15,066 nucleotides of DNA from an uncultured Thiomonas sp. (lineage in GTDB: Bacteria; Pseudomonadota; Gammaproteobacteria; Burkholderiales; Burkholderiaceae_C), in the NCBI GenBank assembly GCA_937927695.1, contig CALBRU010000147.1, positions 1 to 15,066 on the forward strand, given 5' to 3'. The notes under the pieces are model-generated. The model was not told where the DNA came from, did no database searches, and saw only the letters and a program-made list of their open reading frames with translations. Both the position numbers and the translations under genes were made by a program. Shown here piece after piece: positions 1 through 6,736 of the stretch; position 1 is the stretch's first letter; each line of letters begins with the position of its first letter.

Positions 1-350
1 CCCACCAGCCCGAGGGTGATGGCCACGGTGCGTCCGCGCGTGCCCTTGGCATAGCGGCGCATGACCAGCGCCATGAGGGCCAGAATGCCGCCCTCGCCAT
101 CGTTGTCGGCGCGCAGCACCAGCAGCACATACTTCACCAGCACGATCAGGGTCAGCGCCCAGAAGATCAGCGACAGCACGCCCAGAATGTTGTCCGGGCT
201 GTAGGGCACGCCGTGATCGGGGCTGAAGGCCGTCTGGAAGGCATACAGCGGGCTGGTGCCGATGTCGCCGTACACCACGCCCAAGGCGCCGAGGCTGAGG
301 GCCGCCATGCCGGATTTGTGATCGGTCGCGGAATGCGTTTGTGTCTGCAT
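1..350 (-). CDS. kup: Kup-family potassium uptake protein, N-terminal part (runs off the left edge)
   Basis: This is the first 116 codons of a Kup (KUP/HAK/KT) K+ transporter, an inner-membrane proton-coupled potassium importer. The reading frame is open to the left edge, so the gene is cut by the window and not truncated in the genome. After a short polar start (MQTQTHSATDHKSG) the translation gives LGALGVVYGDIGTSPLYAF, the hallmark first membrane segment of the family. A second hydrophobic segment around residues 60-80 follows, and then RADNDGEGGILALMAL, another strongly conserved Kup block. The ATG at 350 fits the usual family start, but no clear Shine-Dalgarno lies in front of it. In-frame codons further upstream offer no better start. 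The gene is divergent from hemN across a 200-base gap. Family assignment is secure; substrate and energetics come from the family. Confidence 0.93.
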   Translation of the reverse strand, partial: MQTQTHSATDHKSGMAALSLGALGVVYGDIGTSPLYAFQTAFSPDHGVPYSPDNILGVLSLIFWALTLIVLVKYVLLVLRADNDGEGGILALMALVMRRYAKGTRGRTVAITLGLV

Positions 351-447
351 GGGAATTGCGCGAGGCCAGGCCCGCGACGCCGGAAGATGCGCGTCGCAGG
401 ATAGTTCATTCCTCCCTTGTTTTTCGCGCGCGGCGCCCCAGCCTAGC

Positions 448-473
448 CTGCAACTGTTGGTTTTGCGTTGCAG
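448..473. repeat. Inverted repeat CTGCAAC-N12-GTTGCAG in the kup/hemN promoter gap
   Basis: Perfect 7-base arms (448-454 and 467-473) enclose 12 bases. The repeat lies in the 200-base non-coding gap between two divergent genes, where operators are expected. It could be a regulator site for either gene, or a transcribed hairpin, or chance. No matching regulator is visible in the window. Confidence 0.3.
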
Positions 474-499
474 CAATTGTGCCGCAGCCTCGCCTACCG

Positions 500-513
500 T
501 TGCGTCAGATCAA
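500..513. promoter_or_regulatory. FNR/Anr-like box upstream of hemN
   Basis: The sequence TTGCGTCAGATCAA matches 8 of the 10 defined bases of the FNR consensus TTGAT-N4-ATCAA. The right half-site is perfect and the left is TTGCG. It lies 37 bases before the hemN start codon. In several proteobacteria hemN is known to be induced at low oxygen by FNR or Anr, so placement fits function. Its centre at 506.5 would put a class II transcription start at about 548, almost on the ATG. Either the transcript is nearly leaderless or the site works differently. The Crp-type regulator in this window lacks the FNR cysteine cluster and is not the obvious partner. Confidence 0.4.
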
Positions 514-550
514 AACCTTCACCCTGGCTTTGAGCAAACATTCAATCATT

Positions 551-1954
551 ATGATGAATCAATCTCTCGACTTCCAGCCCGAGCTGCTCCAGCGTTTCGA
601 CATCTCCGGCCCGCGTTACACCTCCTACCCCACCGCCGACCGGATGCACTCCGGTTTCGGCGCGCGCGATTACGCCGAGGAATTGCGACGCCGCGCCCAG
701 CGTCCAGACGTGCCGGTGTCGCTGTATTTCCACGTCCCGTTCTGCGAGACCCTGTGCTACTACTGCGGCTGCAACAAGATTCCCACCAAGAATCACGGCC
801 GCTCCGCGCCCTATCTCGACAGCGTGGAACAGGAGTTGAGGCTGATTGCCGGCATCTTGCAGGCCCGTCTGCCCGTCACCCAGCTTCACTGGGGCGGCGG
901 CACCCCCACCTTCCTGAGTGACGACGAAGCCGCGCGGCTGATGGCCATGACGCGCGAACATTTCGATCTGCAGCCCGGCGGCGAATTCTCCATCGAGATC
1001 GACCCGCGCAAGGTGAATGAGGCGCGCGTGGCGCATCTCGCCCAGCTCGGCTTCAACCGCATGAGTGTGGGCGTGCAGGATTTCGCGCCGGAGGTGCAGC
1101 AGGCGGTCAACCGCATCCAGAGCGTGGAAGAAACCCGGCTGGTGATCGACGCCGCCCGTGCCAACGGTTTTGGCTCCATCAGCCTCGACCTGATCTACGG
1201 CCTGCCCTTCCAGAGCCTCGATTCGTTCGCCCGCACCCTCGATCAGGTGATAGAAATCTCGCCTGACCGGCTCTCGCTCTACAGCTACGCGCATCTGCCC
1301 CACATTTTCAAGCCGCAGCGCCGCATCAATATCGAAGACCTGCCGACGGCCGACGTCAAGCTCGGCCTGCTGGGTCTGGCCATCCGGCGGCTGGAAGAAG
1401 CGGGTTATATCTATATCGGCATGGATCACTTCGCCAAGCCGGGCGACGAGCTTGCCCGCGCGCAGCGCGAGGGCAAGCTGCACCGCAATTTCCAGGGCTA
1501 CTCCACCCAGGCCGAACTCGATCTGCTGGCCTTTGGCGTATCCAGCATTTCCAACGTCGGCAACTGTTACGCGCAGAACGCCAAGACCATCGACGAATAC
1601 ACCGAGATGCTGGCCTTCGGCAAGCTGCCCACGGCACGCGGGGTGCATCTCACCCCCGAAGACCACCTGCGCCGCACCGCCATTCAGAGGCTGATGTGCG
1701 ATTTCCACCTCGATCTGGTCGCGCTGGCCGACGAATTCAAGGTGGACGCCGTCGCCACCTTTGCGCTCGACCTGAAGCGCCTCAAGCCGCTTGAAGAGGC
1801 CGGATTGGTCGTGCGCGAAGGCCCGCAAGGTCTGCGCGTCCAGGTCACACCGCAGGGCCGCCTTCTGGTGCGCATCGTCGCCATGCAGTTCGATGGCTAT
1901 TTGCATCAGCCGCGCGAGCAACTGTTGCAGCCCCGCTATTCGCGGGTGATCTAA
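551..1954 (+). CDS. hemN: Oxygen-independent coproporphyrinogen III oxidase (dehydrogenase), radical SAM
   Basis: HemN decarboxylates two propionate side chains of coproporphyrinogen III to give protoporphyrinogen IX without O2, in cytoplasmic heme synthesis. The 467-residue product has the radical-SAM cluster as CETLCYYCGC (Cys65, 69, 72, 74), the HemN form with the extra fourth Cys. Other family blocks are SGPRYTSYPTA near residue 20, LHWGGGTPTFL near 109-119, NRMSVGVQDF, LIYGLPFQS, YIGMDHFAKPGDELA, LHRNFQGYSTQ and a C-terminal YSRVI. Length and ends match enterobacterial HemN, as opposed to the shorter HemW paralogue. The ATG at 551 (ATG ATG AAT) was chosen because it puts SGPRYTSYP at the usual distance. 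The frame is open further upstream, but that part looks non-coding. No good ribosome site is visible. An FNR-like box lies upstream. Confidence 0.97.
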   Translation: MMNQSLDFQPELLQRFDISGPRYTSYPTADRMHSGFGARDYAEELRRRAQRPDVPVSLYFHVPFCETLCYYCGCNKIPTKNHGRSAPYLDSVEQELRLIAGILQARLPVTQLHWGGGTPTFLSDDEAARLMAMTREHFDLQPGGEFSIEIDPRKVNEARVAHLAQLGFNRMSVGVQDFAPEVQQAVNRIQSVEETRLVIDAARANGFGSISLDLIYGLPFQSLDSFARTLDQVIEISPDRLSLYSYAHLPHIFKPQRRINIEDLPTADVKLGLLGLAIRRLEEAGYIYIGMDHFAKPGDELARAQREGKLHRNFQGYSTQAELDLLAFGVSSISNVGNCYAQNAKTIDEYTEMLAFGKLPTARGVHLTPEDHLRRTAIQRLMCDFHLDLVALADEFKVDAVATFALDLKRLKPLEEAGLVVREGPQGLRVQVTPQGRLLVRIVAMQFDGYLHQPREQLLQPRYSRVI

Positions 1955-1983
1955 ACGTCGAGCCGTCGCACGCGGCGGTGAGG

Positions 1984-2021
1984 TGAGGGCGAGGGCACCG
2001 ATAATGGAGCCCGCGCCCTCA
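1984..2021 (+). other. Strong hairpin between hemN and the MarC-family gene
   Basis: The left arm (1984-1996, TGAGGGCGAGGGC) pairs with the right arm (2009-2021, GCCCGCGCCCTCA). There are 12 base pairs with a single A/G mismatch, around a 12-base loop. The next bases are TAATTCC and not a U-run, so it is not a classical intrinsic terminator. It lies 30 bases after the hemN stop and ends 13 bases before the next start codon. It could block ribosome access, stabilise the hemN mRNA 3' end, or cause pausing. Confidence 0.55.
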
Positions 2022-2034
2022 TAATTCCAAGTTC

Positions 2035-2658
2035 ATGAATCTGGTCAAGCCCTTGATCGCCCTGCTGGCGATCGTCAATCCGCTGGGCATCATTCCCTTT
2101 TTCATTCTGTTCACCGAGAGTTTCTCGCGGGAGCAGAAGAAGCGGACCATCCTCGTCGCGTCGATCTCGGCGTTTCTGGTCATCGCCGTCAGCACGCTGA
2201 TCGGCGCTGACCTGCTGCATTTTTTCGGCATTTCCATCGCGTCGTTTCAGGTCGGCGGCGGCATGCTGTTGCTCATCAGCGCCATCAGCATGCTCAACGC
2301 CAAAACCGGCGCCACCAAATCTACGAGTGACGAGGTGGAAGAAGCCGCCGACCGGGCCAGCGTGGCGGTGGTGCCGCTCACCATCCCACTGCTCACCGGC
2401 CCGGCCACCATCAGTACGGTGATCATCTATGCCAGCAACACGCACCACTGGTGGCAGCACGCAGTGCTGATCGGCTACGGCGTGATCATTGCCGGGGCCG
2501 CTGCGCTGTGCTTCATGGCGGCCGAACCGATTGCTCGGTTTCTGGGCAAAACTGGCATCAATGTGATGACCCGCTTGATGGGCCTGATCCTCTCCGCGCT
2601 CGCGGTGGAAATGATGAGCGACGGCCTGATCAAGCTGTTTCCGGGCCTGGGACGCTAA
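2035..2658 (+). CDS. MarC/UPF0056-family inner membrane protein
   Basis: This is a 207-residue, highly hydrophobic protein of the MarC (YchE/YhgN) family, whose molecular function is not established. It was once linked to multiple antibiotic resistance, which later work did not support. Family signs are NPLG in the first membrane segment (residues 15-18) and PLTIPLLTGPATIS (114-127). About six membrane segments are seen, near 4-25, 40-56, 68-88, 110-132, 142-162 and 180-200, with a charged cytoplasmic loop around 90-108 (TSDEVEEAADR). The ATG at 2035 starts directly before the first membrane helix, as in homologues. The ribosome site is weak, and a strong hairpin ends just before it. It follows hemN on the same strand by 80 bases, so it could be read from the hemN promoter. 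A tie to heme synthesis is not implied. Confidence 0.9.
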   Translation: MNLVKPLIALLAIVNPLGIIPFFILFTESFSREQKKRTILVASISAFLVIAVSTLIGADLLHFFGISIASFQVGGGMLLLISAISMLNAKTGATKSTSDEVEEAADRASVAVVPLTIPLLTGPATISTVIIYASNTHHWWQHAVLIGYGVIIAGAAALCFMAAEPIARFLGKTGINVMTRLMGLILSALAVEMMSDGLIKLFPGLGR

Positions 2659-2729
2659 CCCGCTAAACCCAATCTCAGGGTTCGCACCTAGTGCGCGCGG
2701 CAGCCAAAATTCGAACAATGTTTTGTATT

Positions 2730-2879
2730 GCGATTGGGCTTACCCAACGCACCCCAACAAGAGGGATCGAGGAGACAAACGACCTGCAGCCCGGGTTGTT
2801 TCACGACAACAGCGCCGCACAAGATGGCAGCGCAAGCAGTACCCCGAAGCACCGTGAACGCTCGTTCCGGTGCTTTTTT
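2730..2879 (+). ncRNA. Candidate structured leader or small RNA ending in an intrinsic terminator
   Basis: The 250-base gap between the MarC-family and TSUP genes (2659-2908) has no convincing protein frame but several hairpins in order. The first is GCG-a-TTGGG/CCCAA-CGC around a CTTA loop at 2730-2750. The second is GTTGT/ACAAC around six bases at 2795-2810. The third is a strong terminator at 2847-2879. A transcript of roughly 100-170 bases ending there is plausible, either as a free small RNA or as an attenuated leader of the TSUP gene 30 bases further on. I do not recognise a known RNA family or riboswitch core, and I found no clear promoter. A purine-rich GAGGAGA at 2769-2775 is not followed by a sensible ORF. 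Confidence 0.3.
2847..2879 (+). terminator. Rho-independent terminator before the TSUP gene
   Basis: The stem is AAGCACCG (2847-2854) with CGGTGCTT (2868-2875), extended inward by GAAC/GTTC after one bulged T, with a GCTC loop. It runs into six T residues (2874-2879). This is a textbook intrinsic terminator for plus-strand transcription. It lies almost 200 bases after the MarC-family stop and 30 bases before the TSUP start, so it may end a separate transcript or act as an attenuator. Confidence 0.85.
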
Positions 2880-2908
2880 ACTCCCCGCTCCCCACGCCTG
2901 CCCCCAAT

Positions 2909-3664
2909 ATGGAACTGATCCTGCTCGGCATTGCCGCACTCTTTGCCGGGTTTGTCGATGCCATCGTCGGAGGCGGTGGTCTGGTGCTCGTACCCGCCCT
3001 GTTTGCTGCGTTTCCCAACGCGGCTCCTGCCACGCTGTTTGGCACCAACAAAGGCGGCGCCATCTGGGGCACCTCGGCGTCAATGTGGTCGTATGTGCGC
3101 CGGGTTCAGCCCCCTTGGTCTACTGTGGCGCCCGCCACCCTTGCAGCGTTTGTCGGCGCGCTTGGCGGCGCCTGGCTCATCACACAGGTCAAGTCGACTG
3201 ATTTTCGGCAGGCCCTGCCGTTCATTCTGCTGGCTGTACTGCTCTACACCCTCAAACGCAAGGATTTGGGACATCACCATGCCCCGCACTTGAGCGGTGC
3301 CGCCGAGCGAGCCCTGGCGGTTGGCGGCGGCCTGCTGATCGGCTTTTACGATGGATTTTTCGGGCCTGGAACGGGGAACTTCTTGATTTTCTTGTTTGTC
3401 CGTGGCTTTGGATTTGATTTTCTCCATGCCTCGGCCAGTGCCAAAGTCGTCAACGTAGCCTGCAATCTGGCCGCCCTGCTGGTATTCGCCAGTAAAGGCC
3501 ACGTCATGTGGCAGTATGCCGCGCTCATCGCGGTGTGCAATATTGCGGGCAGCCTATTGGGCACCCGGCTCGCCTTGCGCCGGGGCACGCACTTCGTGCG
3601 CGGCGTGTTTCTGCTGGTCGTGGCAGCGCTCATTCTCAAAACGGCGCACGACGCGTTTTTCTGA
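2909..3664 (+). CDS. TSUP-family (TauE/SafE) membrane permease
   Basis: This is a 251-residue inner-membrane protein of the sulfite exporter TauE/SafE (TSUP, DUF81) family. Members move sulfite, sulfonates or related small anions, and the substrate here cannot be told. The two-fold internal repeat of the family is clear. GFVDAIVGGGGLVLVP (residues 14-29) in the first half is echoed by GFYDGFFGPGTGNFLI (145-160) in the second, with GTNKGGAI (45-52) matched by ASAKVVN (176-182). About seven to eight hydrophobic segments span the length. The ATG at 2909 was chosen because it begins just before the first helix. The open frame reaches back into the terminator hairpin at 2870, which is not credible as coding. 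No good ribosome site is visible. The gene converges on the DUF2892 gene. Confidence 0.93.
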   Translation: MELILLGIAALFAGFVDAIVGGGGLVLVPALFAAFPNAAPATLFGTNKGGAIWGTSASMWSYVRRVQPPWSTVAPATLAAFVGALGGAWLITQVKSTDFRQALPFILLAVLLYTLKRKDLGHHHAPHLSGAAERALAVGGGLLIGFYDGFFGPGTGNFLIFLFVRGFGFDFLHASASAKVVNVACNLAALLVFASKGHVMWQYAALIAVCNIAGSLLGTRLALRRGTHFVRGVFLLVVAALILKTAHDAFF

Positions 3665-3673
3665 ACAATCATG

Positions 3674-3706
3674 AAAAAAAGCGCCGCCTGTTGCCAGGGG
3701 GCGCTT
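3674..3706 (-). terminator. Rho-independent terminator for the DUF2892 / Crp-type unit
   Basis: Read on the minus strand, AAGCGCC (3706-3700) pairs with GGCGCTT (3685-3679), with inner CCTG/CAGG pairs around a four-base loop. A run of seven T follows (3680-3674). It lies about 30 bases after the DUF2892 stop. The plus-strand side has no T-run, so it serves mainly the minus-strand genes and separates them from the convergent TSUP gene. Confidence 0.85.
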
Positions 3707-3737
3707 CATCTGAAAACACGGCACATTGCCGCCAGAC

Positions 3738-3929
3738 TTATTTTTTCATCGGGCAGGTGTTCATGCCGATGATGGAATACAGCGGGCAAAATTTGAACAG
3801 GCCCGTGACCAGCGGCACAATGCCGATCCAACCCCAGACGCCGATGGTGCCCATCAGGCTCAGGGCGATCAGAACGATGCCCACAATAATGCGCAGAATG
3901 CGATCGATACCGCCGACGTTGAATTTCAT
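3738..3929 (-). CDS. DUF2892 (YgaP-like) small inner-membrane protein
   Basis: This is a 63-residue protein of the DUF2892 family, the membrane part found in E. coli YgaP, here without a rhodanese domain. Seen are the N-terminal NVGGIDRILRI (4-14), two hydrophobic segments near 13-27 and 32-47, and the family end FKFCPLYSIIGMNTC (45-59) with Cys48 and Cys59. The ATG at 3929 is supported by AGGAG six bases upstream. The frame is open 24 codons further up but lacks such a site. The gene lies downstream of the Crp-type regulator on the same strand, 79 bases away, with a CRP-like palindrome in the gap and a terminator after it. It is therefore probably a target of that regulator. Its biochemical role is unknown. 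A link to sulfur chemistry would be inference from YgaP and the neighbouring TSUP gene. Confidence 0.88.
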   Translation of the reverse strand: MKFNVGGIDRILRIIVGIVLIALSLMGTIGVWGWIGIVPLVTGLFKFCPLYSIIGMNTCPMKK

Positions 3930-3986
3930 GGTCCACTCCTTGAAAAAAAGAATATTGCAATTTGACACCGATTCGTGCGAACGCAC

Positions 3987-4002
3987 AGTGACCTCGGTCA
4001 CA
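3987..4002. promoter_or_regulatory. CRP-like operator (TGTGA-N6-TCACT read on the minus strand)
   Basis: The plus strand reads AGTGACCTCGGTCACA, with GTGACC/GGTCAC as perfect 6-base arms. It matches 9 of 10 defined bases of TGTGA-N6-TCACA. The site lies 58-73 bases upstream of the DUF2892 start, directly after the stop of the Crp-type regulator. A -10-like TATTCT (minus strand, 3954-3949) sits between the site and the start codon. The recognition helix of the adjacent regulator has the RExxxR pattern of CRP, which binds such half-sites. Confidence 0.6.
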
Positions 4003-4008
4003 CGCGTT

Positions 4009-4680
4009 TTACCCCGACAGTTCCCCGGCCGCCACTTGGCGCAGCACGGCGGGCTGCAGAATGTCGATCTTTTCGCGTGACAGCCCCACCCACCCGGCGG
4101 CCTCGAAGCGCTTGAGCAGGCGGGTGACGATCTCCCGCGCGGTGCCCAAGCGGTCAGCCAGTTGCTGATGGGTGCTCTGCAGACGCGGTCCTTGGCCCAG
4201 CAGGGCTTGCGCCAAACGTTGATCGAGGCGATGAAAGGCCAGCGCGTCGATCAAGGCAGTCAGGTCGGCCATGCGCGCGGCGAACTGGCCGAGGACGAAC
4301 CTGCGAAAGGCCGGAGCGCATTGCAGCCAATGCTCGAACAATTCAGGACGGATCATCCACAATGCCCCCTCAGTCTGCATTTCCGCATAGGCTGTGAGCA
4401 CCTCACCCGAGAACAGGCTCGCCGACGACACCAGGCAGATTTCACCCGGCGTCAGGCGATACATCTCCAACTGCCGTCCGGATGGCGCCATGCGAAACAC
4501 GCGCGCCTCGCCAGACAACACCAGCGGGAATCCGCCGCAGTTGGCGCCGGGCGCGAAAAGCTGCGTTCCGCGCGGCACCTGCATGACGGTCGCCCCGCCA
4601 GCCCATTCCGCCTCCAACTCAGTGGTGGGCACAGAGGTCATCGAGGGATATAGCTCTTGCAGTTCGCGCAGGGTTTGCAT
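4009..4680 (-). CDS. Crp/Fnr-family transcriptional regulator
   Basis: This is a 223-residue cytoplasmic regulator. The N-terminal half is a cyclic-nucleotide-binding-like beta-roll (about 30-115) with VPRGTQLFAPGANCGGF and VLSGEARVF. A dimer helix follows (120-150), then a C-terminal winged helix-turn-helix, THQQLADRLGTAREIVTRLL (170-189). The recognition helix carries RExxxR as in CRP, not the ExxSR pattern of FNR, and there is no N-terminal cysteine cluster, so it is not an Fe-S oxygen sensor. The effector is unknown; the cAMP-contact residues of CRP are not clearly preserved. The ATG at 4680 was chosen. A TTG at 4701 in the same frame is possible, and neither has a strong ribosome site. 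It is divergent from mnmG, with a parS site between the two, and lies upstream of the DUF2892 gene. Confidence 0.88.
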   Translation of the reverse strand: MQTLRELQELYPSMTSVPTTELEAEWAGGATVMQVPRGTQLFAPGANCGGFPLVLSGEARVFRMAPSGRQLEMYRLTPGEICLVSSASLFSGEVLTAYAEMQTEGALWMIRPELFEHWLQCAPAFRRFVLGQFAARMADLTALIDALAFHRLDQRLAQALLGQGPRLQSTHQQLADRLGTAREIVTRLLKRFEAAGWVGLSREKIDILQPAVLRQVAAGELSG

Positions 4681-4721
4681 GGAATTGAGGCGATAGATCA
4701 AAATAGTGCGGTCCGTAGATA

Positions 4722-4737
4722 TGTTTCACGTGAAACA
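4722..4737. promoter_or_regulatory. parS: parS centromere site, perfect consensus
   Basis: TGTTTCACGTGAAACA is an exact 16-base match to the bacterial chromosomal parS consensus, the palindrome on which ParB loads and from which it spreads. It lies in the short gap between the divergent Crp-type regulator and mnmG, 64 bases before the mnmG GTG, and about 4.1 kb from parB. ParB spreading from here could affect both promoters. Confidence 0.97.
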
Positions 4738-4773
4738 AAGCCCGACCAAGCTGCCGCACCGGGTAAACCCGCA

Positions 4774-4794
4774 TAAAATGATCGGGTTGAGGAG
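4774..4794 (+). promoter_or_regulatory. Likely mnmG -10 element (TAAAAT) and ribosome site (GAGGAG)
   Basis: TAAAAT at 4774-4779 matches the sigma-70 -10 box in 5 of 6 bases. The -35 is poor (CTGCCG at 4751 is the best-spaced choice). GAGGAG at 4789-4794 is a strong Shine-Dalgarno seven bases before GTG 4802 and decides that start. The in-frame ATG at 4778 overlaps the -10 box and has no ribosome site. Confidence 0.5.
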
Positions 4795-4801
4795 ACACAC
4801 A

Positions 4802-6736
4802 GTGGATTATCCGCGTAACTTTGATGTCGTTGTCATCGGGGGTGGCCATGCCGGCACCGAGGCGGCTCTGGCCGCTGCGCGCATGGGCTGCGCCACCTTG
4901 TTGCTGACGCACAATATCGAAACCTTGGGCCAGATGTCGTGCAATCCGTCGATAGGCGGCATCGGCAAAGGGCACCTCGTCAAAGAGGTGGACGCACTGG
5001 GCGGCGCGATGGCCGAGGCGACTGACGAAGCGGGCATCCAGTTCCGCATTCTCAACGCCAGCAAAGGCCCTGCGGTGCGCGCCACCCGGGCGCAGGCCGA
5101 CCGCCAGCTCTACAAGCGCGCCATACGCGGACGGCTGGAAGACCAGCCTAATCTGTGGTTGTTCCAGCAGGCGGCCGATGATTTGCTGGTGGAATCGACC
5201 GGCCAGGGCGAGCGGGTTACGGCCGTGGTCACGCAGACGGGCATCCGCTTTCGCACGCGCACCGTGGTGCTGACCGCTGGGACGTTTCTGGACGGGAAAA
5301 TTCACATCGGACTCGACCAATACGCCGCCGGGCGCGCGGGCGATCCGCCCTCGCTGCGTTTGTCTGCCCGGCTGAAGGCACTCGCGCTGCCGCAGGGGCG
5401 GCTCAAGACCGGTACGCCGGCGCGCATCGACGGCCGCACCATCGACTTTTCCAGGCTGATCGAGCAGCCGGGCGACCTCAACCCCATGCCGGTGTTCAGC
5501 TTTCTCGGCTCTGCTGATCAACACCCCGCACAGGTCGCTTGCTGGATTACCCATACCACCGAACAGACGCACGACATCATTCGCGCCGGGCTCGATCGCA
5601 GCCCGATGTTCACCGGAGTGATCGAGGGCGTGGGCCCGCGCTATTGCCCGAGTATCGAGGACAAGATTCACCGCTTCGCCGACAAGTCCTCGCACCAGAT
5701 TTTTCTCGAACCCGAGGGGCTGCAGACCAACGAGTTTTACCCCAATGGCATTTCCACCAGCCTGCCCTTCGATGTGCAGATTGCCATGGTGCACTCGATA
5801 CCGGGGTTGGAAAACGCGCATCTGCTGCGTCCCGGCTATGCCATCGAATATGACTACTTCGATCCCATGGCACTGAAAACCTCGCTGGAGACCAAGGCCA
5901 TCGACGGCCTGTTTTTCGCGGGACAGATCAACGGCACCACGGGTTATGAAGAAGCGGCAGCGCAGGGCTTGCTGGCGGGCATCAACGCCGCGTTGCAGGT
6001 ACAGGGCCGCGAGGCGTGGTGTCCGCGGCGCGATCAGGCTTATCTCGGCGTGCTGGTTGATGATCTGGTGACCAAGGGGGTGAGCGAGCCCTACCGCATG
6101 TTCACCAGCCGCGCCGAATACCGGCTCAGTCTGCGCGAAGACAATGCCGATCTGCGCCTGACCGAGATCGGCCGCGAACTCGGCGTGGTGAACGACGCCC
6201 GTTGGGATGCGTTCTGCCGCAAGCGCGATGCCATCGAGCGCGAAATCCAGCGGCTGCGCTCCACCTGGGTCACACCGCAAACCCTGCCGCCCGAACAGGC
6301 TGAAGCGCTGCTGGGCAAATCCATCGAACGCGAATATAACCTCGCTGACTTGCTGCGTCGCCCCGAACTGCGTTACGACACCCTGGCCACATTCCCTCAC
6401 CCTGCCTTCGCCCCGGAATTCCCGCTGGGCGAGACTGAGAGGGAGCAGGTTGAGATCCACCTCAAATACGCCGGCTACATTGAACGCCAGCAAGACGAAG
6501 TCGAGCGCGCTGCGCAGCAGGAATCGTTGCGCCTGCCTGCCGATCTCGACTACCGAGAAGTGTCGGGACTGTCCATCGAAGTGCAGCAAAAGCTCAACCA
6601 AGCCCGCCCCGAGACGCTCGGCCTGGCGTCGCGCCTGTCGGGCATGACCCCCGCTGCCGTTTCCTTACTGTTGATTCATTTGCGCAAAGGCGTCCTCAAA
6701 CAGGCGCTCAAGTTGGAAAAGGATGCCCTCGCGTGA
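4802..6736 (+). CDS. mnmG: tRNA uridine-5-carboxymethylaminomethyl modification enzyme MnmG (GidA)
   Basis: MnmG works with MnmE to place the carboxymethylaminomethyl group on U34 of certain tRNAs, using FAD, NADH and a folate carbon. The 644-residue length is typical. Seen are the FAD-binding VVIGGGHAGTEAALAAARMG near residues 10-29, MSCNPSIGGIGKGHL, both GidA signatures GPRYCPSIEDK (catalytic-type Cys282) and AGQINGTTGYEEAAAQG, and SRAEYRLSLREDNADLRLT. The C-terminal helical region with YAGYIERQ binds MnmE. The GTG start at 4802 follows GAGGAG and gives DYPRNFDVVVIGGGHAG, matching homologues; the longer frame upstream would read through parS. It overlaps rsmG by four bases (GTGA), so the two are translationally coupled. 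A long antisense frame covers it but is a GC-content shadow. Confidence 0.98.
   Translation: MDYPRNFDVVVIGGGHAGTEAALAAARMGCATLLLTHNIETLGQMSCNPSIGGIGKGHLVKEVDALGGAMAEATDEAGIQFRILNASKGPAVRATRAQADRQLYKRAIRGRLEDQPNLWLFQQAADDLLVESTGQGERVTAVVTQTGIRFRTRTVVLTAGTFLDGKIHIGLDQYAAGRAGDPPSLRLSARLKALALPQGRLKTGTPARIDGRTIDFSRLIEQPGDLNPMPVFSFLGSADQHPAQVACWITHTTEQTHDIIRAGLDRSPMFTGVIEGVGPRYCPSIEDKIHRFADKSSHQIFLEPEGLQTNEFYPNGISTSLPFDVQIAMVHSIPGLENAHLLRPGYAIEYDYFDPMALKTSLETKAIDGLFFAGQINGTTGYEEAAAQGLLAGINAALQVQGREAWCPRRDQAYLGVLVDDLVTKGVSEPYRMFTSRAEYRLSLREDNADLRLTEIGRELGVVNDARWDAFCRKRDAIEREIQRLRSTWVTPQTLPPEQAEALLGKSIEREYNLADLLRRPELRYDTLATFPHPAFAPEFPLGETEREQVEIHLKYAGYIERQQDEVERAAQQESLRLPADLDYREVSGLSIEVQQKLNQARPETLGLASRLSGMTPAAVSLLLIHLRKGVLKQALKLEKDALA

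Noticed and set aside
167..409. 80-codon minus-strand frame starting at 409 with a purine-rich stretch directly before its ATG
   Set aside because: It is out of frame with the clear Kup translation that begins at 350, its purine run is too close to the ATG, and the product is an Arg/Pro-rich frame shadow.
542..1921. 459-codon open frame antisense to hemN
   Set aside because: It covers a secure HemN gene on the other strand, shows no recognisable domains, and is expected from strong third-position GC bias.
2797..2812. Partial parS-like sequence TGTTTCACGACAACAG
   Set aside because: Only 11 of 16 bases match and the right half is lost. It is better read as a small hairpin (GTTGT/ACAAC).
3930..4001. 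24-codon N-terminal extension of the DUF2892 protein
   Set aside because: The extension has no ribosome site and crosses the CRP-like operator, while the ATG at 3929 has AGGAG at good spacing and gives the normal family length.
4353..4361. Single DnaA-box-like TCATCCACA (8 of 9)
   Set aside because: It is one isolated match inside the Crp-type regulator gene, without a cluster of boxes or an AT-rich unwinding region, so it is no evidence of oriC in the window.
4619..6601. 660-codon open frame antisense to mnmG
   Set aside because: The sense strand encodes full-length MnmG with all signatures. The antisense translation has the composition of a GC-bias shadow and no family motifs.
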